Shown here: positions 58,872-64,000 of the stretch, one piece after another
Layout: each line of letters starts with the position of its first letter
Numbering within the stretch: the first letter of the stretch is position 1
Assembly: GCA_964599095.1 (NCBI GenBank)
Contig: CAZREB010000001.1
Coordinates: 124,001 to 188,000 of the forward strand
Source of the DNA: SZAS-79 sp964599095
GTDB taxonomy: Bacteria > Pseudomonadota > Gammaproteobacteria > Burkholderiales > SG8-39
DNA: 64,000 nucleotides
Direction: 5' to 3'
Notes under the pieces: model-generated
What the model was told of the DNA's origin: nothing
Seen by the model: the letters and a program-made list of their open reading frames with translations, nothing else
Databases searched by the model: none
Program-made: the position numbers and the translations under genes

Positions 58872-59588
58872 TCACAGGCCGAGCGCCTGCTTCTGCGCCG
58901 CGACCAGCTCGCCTATGCCCTTGCCGGCCAGGCCGAGCATGGCGTCCAGGTCCCGCCGCGAGAACGCCGCGCCTTCGGCCGTCCCCTGCACCTCGACGAA
59001 CCCGCCGCTGCCGGTCATCACGACGTTCATGTCGGTGTCGCATTCGGAATCCTCCGCGTAGTCGAGGTCGAGCACAGGCTCGCCCTCGTAGACGCCGACC
59101 GACACCGCGGCGACGAATTCCTTCACCGGCGGCGCCTCGATCGCGCCACGCTCCCTGAGCCAGTTCAGCGCGTCGTAGACGGCGACGAACGCGCCGGTGA
59201 TCGACGCCGTGCGCGTGCCGCCGTCGGCCTGCAGCACGTCGCAGTCGATCTGTATCGTGCGCTCGCCGAGTTTCGACAGGTCTACCACTGCGCGCATCGA
59301 GCGGCCGATCAGCCGCTGGATCTCCTGCGTCCGCCCGGATTGCCTGCCGCGCGCCGCCTCGCGATCGCCACGGGTGTTGGTAGCGCGCGGCAGCATGCCG
59401 TACTCGGCCGTGAGCCAGCCCTGCCCGCGCCCCTTGAGGAACGGCGGCACCTTGGCGTCGACGCTCGCGGTGCAGAGAACCTTGGTGTCGCCGAAACACA
59501 CCAGCACCGAGCCTTCGGCGTGCTTGGTGTAGTTGCGCTCGATCGACACCGCGCGCATCTGGTCGGGCCGTCGCTTGCTTGGTCTCAT
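58872..59588 (-). CDS. rph: Ribonuclease PH
   Basis: This phosphorolytic 3'-5' exoribonuclease, 238 residues, trims tRNA 3' ends. MRPSKRRPDQMRAVSIERNY, GDTKVLCTASVDAKVPPFLK, MLPRATNTRGDREAARGRQS and LDLDYAEDSECDTDMNVVMT are family hallmarks. The ATG at 59588 is chosen on this N-terminus and overlaps the phosphatase stop by 4 bases. Confidence 0.97.
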   Translation of the reverse strand: MRPSKRRPDQMRAVSIERNYTKHAEGSVLVCFGDTKVLCTASVDAKVPPFLKGRGQGWLTAEYGMLPRATNTRGDREAARGRQSGRTQEIQRLIGRSMRAVVDLSKLGERTIQIDCDVLQADGGTRTASITGAFVAVYDALNWLRERGAIEAPPVKEFVAAVSVGVYEGEPVLDLDYAEDSECDTDMNVVMTGSGGFVEVQGTAEGAAFSRRDLDAMLGLAGKGIGELVAAQKQALGL

Positions 59589-60508
59589 TTCTTCCCTTGG
59601 CTGTAGTTTTGCAGCGCCGACTTGATGTCGGCGATTGCGCGTTCGATTTCGGCGTCGGTCATGTCCCCGCCGGCGCCGCGCAAATCCGCGGGCGGGGCAT
59701 TCTCGACTGTGGGTAGGTCGTACGTGGGCACCGTCACCGGCGACGAAGGCGCGGTGTGCTGCGGCACGGCCTCTTCGCCCCACGCGACCGCGATCACCGA
59801 CAGGTTATCGCAACCGGGCCCGCCGCGGATCTCGGCAAGCGACATCAGTTCGGGCAGCGCCTGGACCAGGTCCTTCTCGACGAGCCTGCCGAGCAGCTGC
59901 CGCTGCGTGAGCGGACCCCAGAAGCCGTCCGAGCAGAGCAGCAGGATGTCGTTCTTTGCAAGGCCCGCACTGGAAGCGGGCTCGATCTTCGGGGTGTGCG
60001 CGCCGCCGAGGCATTGCAGCAGGACGTTTCTCTCCGGGTGGGAACTCACCGCCTCCTCGCGGATGCGACCCTGGTCGACCAGTTGCTGGACGCGCGTGTG
60101 GTCGCGCGTGCGCGCGACGACCGTCCCGCGCCTGATCAGGTAGAGGCGCGAATCGCCGATGTGCGTCCACCACGCCATGCCGTCCTGCACGACACACGCG
60201 ACCAGCGTGGTCCGCGGGGAATCCGGCAGGGCGAGCCTGCGGGTGTATTCGTCGATCGCCGAATGCACCCGGCCGACATTGCGGAACAGGAACAGGTCCG
60301 GATCCGGCAACCGGGGTTTCGCGTCCTTCTGGAATGCAGCGGCGAGCGTGTCGACCCCGATCTGCGCGGCCACTTCGCCGTTGAGGTGTCCGCCCATCCC
60401 GTCGGCAAGAACGAGCAGCAGCGAGTCGCGTGTATGCCAGTGGCCGACGCGGTCCTGGTTGTAGGGCCGCCCGCCCACCCGGCTGTCCTGGAAGATGGAG
60501 AATTTCAT
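59585..60508 (-). CDS. PP2C-family protein phosphatase
   Basis: This Ser/Thr phosphatase has 307 residues. Metal-binding motifs are NQDRVGHW, LADGMGGHLNGE, HIGDSRLYLIR, LLLCSDGFWGPL and GPGCDNLSVIAV. A Pro/Thr-rich stretch (about 250-285) precedes a helical C-terminal tail. The 4-base overlap with the upstream kinase gene makes a kinase-phosphatase pair. The pair at this position next to rph is common in Betaproteobacteria. Confidence 0.93.
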   Translation of the reverse strand: MKFSIFQDSRVGGRPYNQDRVGHWHTRDSLLLVLADGMGGHLNGEVAAQIGVDTLAAAFQKDAKPRLPDPDLFLFRNVGRVHSAIDEYTRRLALPDSPRTTLVACVVQDGMAWWTHIGDSRLYLIRRGTVVARTRDHTRVQQLVDQGRIREEAVSSHPERNVLLQCLGGAHTPKIEPASSAGLAKNDILLLCSDGFWGPLTQRQLLGRLVEKDLVQALPELMSLAEIRGGPGCDNLSVIAVAWGEEAVPQHTAPSSPVTVPTYDLPTVENAPPADLRGAGGDMTDAEIERAIADIKSALQNYSQGKK

Positions 60509-61518
60509 GTCCGCGGCTGCCTGCCCTGCTCTTCGCTTTCCGCAGCCGGCTTGTCGGCCGGCTGCCCGGTGCGTTTCGTGAACCTCGACAGCATCCCTTT
60601 CAGCTGGTCGATCAGCGGGCCTTCGCCCTTGTGCTCCGGGTCCTTCCGGCCGAGCACCGCCTTTTGCAGCGTCAGCACGCTCTGCGGCCTTTCCATATGG
60701 TCCAGCCGCATGCACCAGTCGATCGTGTCCAGCAGCTGGCTGCTGTACTTGCCGCTCCAGGCCTTGCGCGCCGGCTCGACCTTGTCCTGCGCGAGCCGCT
60801 GGTCCGCCGGCTGGGGCGCATCGGCCGAAAGGCAAGCATACATGGCAGCACCGACCGAATACATGTCGCTCCACGGCCCGAGGTTCTCGCGGTTCGCGTA
60901 GTGCTCGGGGGACGCGTAGCCCGGCGTATACATCGGGGGCAGCTGCGTGCCCTCGGCGGTCAGCGTCTGCCGGGCCGCGCCGAAATCGATCAGCAGCGGC
61001 GAGCCGTCGTTGCGCACGTAGATGTTGCCCGGCTTGATGTCCAGGTGCAGGAGCTTGCGGGCGTGAACTTCGCGCAGACCGTTCAGCAGCTGGCTGAAGG
61101 TGCGGCGGATCCAGGACTCCGACAGCGGGCCGCGGCGGGCCTGGATATGCTCCTGCAGCGTGCGGCCCCGCTCGTAGCGCATCACCATGTAGACGGTGTC
61201 GTTGGCGCGGAAGAAATTCAGCACCCGCACCACGTTCGGGTGCTGCAGCGTGGCAAGCGCGCGGCCTTCCTCGAAGAAGCACTTCATCCCGTAGCGGAAG
61301 ATCGGGAGCTTGTCATCCGGCACGACTGGCACCGCATCGCTCCCGGTGCGCAGCGCAAGCGAAGCCGGCAGGTACTCCTTGATCGCCACCGGGACTTCGT
61401 TTTCGTCGTGCGCGAGATACACGAACGAGAACCCCCCGGAGGCAAGCATGCGCAGGATCCGGTAGTTCTCGAGCTGGAAGCCTTCCGGCAGCGACTGGTT
61501 GGCCTGGGACGTTTGCAT
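60505..61518 (-). CDS. Eukaryotic-type Ser/Thr protein kinase
   Basis: This 337-residue soluble kinase has a Gly-rich loop LASGGFSFVYLA, the ATP-binding Lys in VAIKEYLP, the catalytic loop LHLDIKPGNIYV, the metal-binding DFGAARQTL, and the APE-like PGYASPEHYA. No transmembrane sensor domain is seen. The last 60 residues are a basic tail. Together with the adjacent phosphatase it probably forms a reversible phosphorylation switch; its targets are unknown. Confidence 0.92.
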   Translation of the reverse strand: MQTSQANQSLPEGFQLENYRILRMLASGGFSFVYLAHDENEVPVAIKEYLPASLALRTGSDAVPVVPDDKLPIFRYGMKCFFEEGRALATLQHPNVVRVLNFFRANDTVYMVMRYERGRTLQEHIQARRGPLSESWIRRTFSQLLNGLREVHARKLLHLDIKPGNIYVRNDGSPLLIDFGAARQTLTAEGTQLPPMYTPGYASPEHYANRENLGPWSDMYSVGAAMYACLSADAPQPADQRLAQDKVEPARKAWSGKYSSQLLDTIDWCMRLDHMERPQSVLTLQKAVLGRKDPEHKGEGPLIDQLKGMLSRFTKRTGQPADKPAAESEEQGRQPRT

Positions 61519-61670
61519 GGCGGAAGGCGCGCGGGGATCGGGGCGGAGCGGGTGCGGCGGACTGGACTGTTATGATACGCGCTTGACTTGCGCAGGCTGC
61601 GCAGTAGTGCACATTCGCCCCCACGTCACACCACCCTGTTCACCACTTTGCCTACTCCATCGCGCGCCTC
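61519..61670. promoter_or_regulatory. Divergent promoter region between the kinase and yicC
   Basis: This 152-base gap must hold promoters for both directions. It contains TATGAT at 61571-61576, TTGACT at 61583-61588 and a repeat TGCGCA-GGC-TGCGCA at 61589-61603. No properly spaced -35/-10 pair was found, so the assignment is by position. Confidence 0.4.
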
Positions 61671-62537
61671 ATGATCCACAGCATGACCGGATACGCAGTC
61701 GCATCGGCCGAGATCACCGGCGGGACGCTCAACATCGAGTTGCGCTCGGTGAACTCGCGCTACCTCGACATCCAGTTCCGCGTGGCCGACGAGCTGCGCA
61801 TGCTCGAGCCGGGGCTGCGCGAAGCGATCGGCGCGCGCCTTTCGCGCGGCAAGGTGGATTGCCGGCTGTCGATCTCGACTACCGCAACCGGCCCGCGCGC
61901 GCAAGCGCTGAACGTCACCGCGCTCGACGAGCTCCGCAAGCTCGCCGCGATCGTCCGGCGCGAAATGCCGGACGCCACGCCGCTGCGCACGGCCGACATC
62001 CTGCGCTGGCCCGGCGTGCTTGCCGAAGGAACGGTGTCCGAGGCCGAATTGCGCGAGCAGGCAACAGCGCTCGCCGCAAAGGCGATCGCCGAACTGGCGT
62101 CCGCGCGCGCGCGCGAAGGCGCAAAGCTCGCGGACGTGATCCGCGAGCGCGTGGGCGCGATGAGAAAAAGCGTCGCGGCCGTCGCGCCGCACGTCCCGGA
62201 TGCGATCGCCGCCTACCAGGAGAAGATGGCGCAACGGCTGCGCGACGCGCTCGGCACCGCGGACGACGAGCGGATCCGCCAGGAAATCGCGGTGTTCGGC
62301 ATCAAGATCGACGTCGACGAGGAGTTGCAGCGCCTGGTCACGCACCTCGACGAGGTCGAGCGCGTGCTGGCCAAGGGCGGTGCGGCCGGCAAGCGGCTCG
62401 ACTTCCTGATGCAGGAACTCAACCGCGAAGCGAACACGCTGGGGTCCAAGGCGGCCTCTCAGGCCATTTCCGAATGCGCGCTCGAGTTGAAGCTGCTGAT
62501 CGAGCAGATGCGCGAGCAGGTGCAGAACATCGAGTAG
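61671..62537 (+). CDS. yicC: YicC/YloC family endoribonuclease-like protein
   Basis: This 288-residue protein has the family hallmarks MIHSMTGYAVASAEITGGTL, NIELRSVNSRYLDIQFRVAD, DEELQRLVTHLDEVERVLAK and RLDFLMQELNREANTLGSKA near the C-terminus. E. coli YicC is linked to RNA decay. The yicC-gmk order is widely conserved. The intergenic spacing to gmk is 6 bases. Confidence 0.95.
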   Translation: MIHSMTGYAVASAEITGGTLNIELRSVNSRYLDIQFRVADELRMLEPGLREAIGARLSRGKVDCRLSISTTATGPRAQALNVTALDELRKLAAIVRREMPDATPLRTADILRWPGVLAEGTVSEAELREQATALAAKAIAELASARAREGAKLADVIRERVGAMRKSVAAVAPHVPDAIAAYQEKMAQRLRDALGTADDERIRQEIAVFGIKIDVDEELQRLVTHLDEVERVLAKGGAAGKRLDFLMQELNREANTLGSKAASQAISECALELKLLIEQMREQVQNIE

Positions 62538-62543
62538 GGAACC

Positions 62544-63152
62544 ATGTCCGGGCTGCTGATCGTCATTACGGCGCCCTCGGGCGCCGGCAAGTCCTCGCTG
62601 ATCGCCGCGGCGCTCGGGGCCGACACCGCGCTCCGCCTTTCGGTTTCGTACACCACGCGCGCCCCGCGCCCCGGCGAGCAGAACGGGCGTGAATACCACT
62701 TCGTCGACGACAAGACGTTCATCGAAATGCTCGACCGGGGCGAATTCCTCGAATCGGCCGAAGTGCACGGCCACCGCTATGGGACTTCGGAGTCCGCGAT
62801 CAACCGGGATCTGGCCGCCAACCACGACCTGATCCTCGAGATCGACTGGCAGGGCGCCCAGCAGGTGCGGCGCCTGTACCCTGATTGCATAGAGATTTTC
62901 ATCCTGCCGCCGTCGATCGAGGAGCTCGAGCGCCGGATGCAGAAGCGCGGCCAGGACTCGCCCGAAGTCATCCGGCGCCGCATGGCGGTCGCAAGGGAGG
63001 AGATCAGCCACTCGGCGGAATTCGATTATGCTATAATTAACAAGGACTTCGATGAGGCCTCCAAAGACCTCCTCGCGATCATACGCAGCGCGCGCCTCGC
63101 AACCGGGCGGCAACTCGCGCGGCATCCGGAAATCTTCAGACTCGGGACCTAG
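62544..63152 (+). CDS. gmk: Guanylate kinase
   Basis: This 202-residue enzyme phosphorylates GMP to GDP. The P-loop is APSGAGKSSLI. The GMP-binding region is SVSYTTRAPRPGEQNGREYH with FVDDKTFIEMLDRGEFLE, and the lid is ERRMQKRGQDSPEVIRRRM. It is followed by rpoZ after 3 bases, linking guanine nucleotide supply, RNA polymerase and ppGpp genes in one operon. Confidence 0.98.
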   Translation: MSGLLIVITAPSGAGKSSLIAAALGADTALRLSVSYTTRAPRPGEQNGREYHFVDDKTFIEMLDRGEFLESAEVHGHRYGTSESAINRDLAANHDLILEIDWQGAQQVRRLYPDCIEIFILPPSIEELERRMQKRGQDSPEVIRRRMAVAREEISHSAEFDYAIINKDFDEASKDLLAIIRSARLATGRQLARHPEIFRLGT

Positions 63153-63155
63153 ACC

Positions 63156-63386
63156 ATGGCACGCATTACCGTCGACGACTGCCTCAAACGCATTCCGAAC
63201 CGCTTCCAGCTCACGCTCGCCGCGACGTATCGCGCCCGGCAGGTGAGCACCGGCGCATCTGCACTGGTCGAGCCGAACAAGGACAAGCCCACCGTCATCG
63301 CGCTGCGCGAAATCGCAACCGGCAAGGTCGGGCTCGAAGTCCTCAAGAAGAACCCGGCTTCGCCGATGCCGATCGCAACACCCTGA
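63156..63386 (+). CDS. rpoZ: RNA polymerase omega subunit
   Basis: This small subunit, 76 residues, assists RNA polymerase assembly and in E. coli forms part of a ppGpp-binding site. MARITVDDCLKRIPNRFQLT and KPTVIALREIATGKVG are diagnostic. It sits between gmk and spoT as usual. Confidence 0.97.
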   Translation: MARITVDDCLKRIPNRFQLTLAATYRARQVSTGASALVEPNKDKPTVIALREIATGKVGLEVLKKNPASPMPIATP

Positions 63387-63477
63387 CCAGAGAGGTGCCC
63401 GGCACACGGCAGGCAGGAGGGGGACCGCCGCACCGGACACCGATCCCGACATAGCCTTCAGGCCCTGACCTCCCCCA

Positions 63478-64000
63478 ATGGCTGCCGTCACCGCGCTCAA
63501 CGAGGGCCTGCTCGGCTACCTGAAGCCGGCCGACATCGCGAAGCTCGGCGATGCCTACCGGTTCAGCGAAGCCGCCCATGCCGGGCAGACCCGGCAGTCC
63601 GGCGAGCCGTACATCTCCCACCCGCTCGCGGTCACGGAAATCCTCGCCGGCTGGCACATGGACAGCCAGGCGCTGATGGCCGCCCTGCTGCACGACGTGA
63701 TGGAGGACACCTCCGTCACCAAGGACGAGATCTCCGACACTTTCGGCCGCCCGGTGGCCGAGCTGGTCGACGGCCTGTCCAAGCTCGACAAGATCGAGTT
63801 CCAGTCCGCCGAAGACGCGCAGGCCGAGAACTTCCGCAAGATGCTGCTCGCGATGGCGCGGGACGTGCGCGTCATCCTGATCAAGCTCGCCGACCGGCTG
63901 CACAACATGCGCACCCTGGGCGCCGTCTCGCCTGCAAAGCGCCGGCGCGTGGCGCGCGAGACGAAGGAGATCTACGCGCCGATCGCCAACCGGCTGGGCC
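63478..64000 (+). CDS. spoT: RelA/SpoT bifunctional (p)ppGpp synthetase/hydrolase, partial
   Basis: The first 174 residues are visible before the window edge. They cover the HD hydrolase domain: SGEPYISHPLAVTEILA, LLHDVMEDTSVTKDEISDTF (the HD motif) and IKLADRLHNMRTL. An intact hydrolase domain means SpoT-type or bifunctional Rel rather than RelA. The synthetase and regulatory domains lie outside. The ATG at 63478 leaves 91 bases after rpoZ with no clear feature. Confidence 0.95.
   Translation, partial: MAAVTALNEGLLGYLKPADIAKLGDAYRFSEAAHAGQTRQSGEPYISHPLAVTEILAGWHMDSQALMAALLHDVMEDTSVTKDEISDTFGRPVAELVDGLSKLDKIEFQSAEDAQAENFRKMLLAMARDVRVILIKLADRLHNMRTLGAVSPAKRRRVARETKEIYAPIANRLG

Noticed and set aside
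60509..61282. In-frame upstream extension of the PP2C phosphatase (59585-61282)
   Set aside because: The extra part is a shadow of the Ser/Thr kinase gene; the ATG at 60508 starts the conserved phosphatase N-terminus.
61626..63500. 624-codon minus-strand open frame across yicC, gmk and rpoZ
   Set aside because: It is antisense to three clearly conserved genes and shows no family features; it is a shadow frame.

Overview
The window is GC-rich, densely coded chromosomal DNA, most likely from a betaproteobacterium. The main evidence is gene order: kdsD-kdsC-lptC-lptA-lptB-rpoN-hpf-ptsN-hprK-rapZ on one side, and hemW-rdgB-rph-PP2C phosphatase-Ser/Thr kinase diverging from yicC-gmk-rpoZ-spoT on the other. 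Both arrangements are typical of Betaproteobacteria. I see no insertion sequence, prophage, integrase or CRISPR array. The species cannot be named from the sequence alone.

Layout. 1-1270 (minus): start of an Mla-type lipid transport operon (mlaF, partial mlaE). 1389-24120: a rearranged MSHA-like type IV pilus locus. It holds an ABC-2 ATPase, a PrsR-like sigma-54 response regulator, mshM, mshL, mshN, mshE, mshG, a GspL/MshI-like protein, PilO/MshJ-like and MshK-like proteins, two minor-pilin-like proteins, a membrane adenylate cyclase, an opposing PrsK-like histidine kinase, an ABC-2 permease, an anchored protein, the major pilin behind a clear sigma-54 promoter, a strong terminator and a PglL/TfpO-type O-oligosaccharyltransferase. 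24187-32543: Kdo synthesis, LPS transport, RpoN, ribosome hibernation, nitrogen PTS and RapZ housekeeping genes. 32579-33634: mutY. 33727-40557: a dipeptide-type ABC transporter with an M20 amidohydrolase inside it. 40538-48998: a mostly minus-strand catabolic-looking cluster with an HpaB-type flavin monooxygenase, flavin reductase, TauD-type dioxygenase, an atypical Rid protein, an atypical AroQ, a DUF1028 protein, a hydroxyacid dehydrogenase, a solute-binding protein and a divergent LysR regulator. 49151-50824: MscS channel, tRNA-Gly(CCC) and a lipoprotein. 50875-55128 (minus): a coiled-coil repeat protein, a CyaB1-like GAF-GAF-PAS-cyclase-TPR protein and an ATP-grasp-like protein. 55250-56957: thiS, thiG, trmB. 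57044-64000: hemW, rdgB, rph, phosphatase and kinase, then yicC, gmk, rpoZ and the start of spoT.

How the parts may work together. The pilus locus seems to carry its own control circuit: a PrsK/PrsR-like pair at its two ends, a sigma-54 promoter (RpoN is encoded 6 kb downstream) in front of the major pilin, an adenylate cyclase coupled to a minor pilin gene, and a probable pilin glycosyltransferase just after the terminator. The second notable unit is the three-gene coiled-coil/CyaB1-like cyclase/ATP-grasp operon. The third is the catabolic cluster, in which two familiar folds (Rid and AroQ) lack residues that are normally essential, which suggests an unfamiliar chemistry. Functional claims rest on motif recognition by eye; no database search was run.
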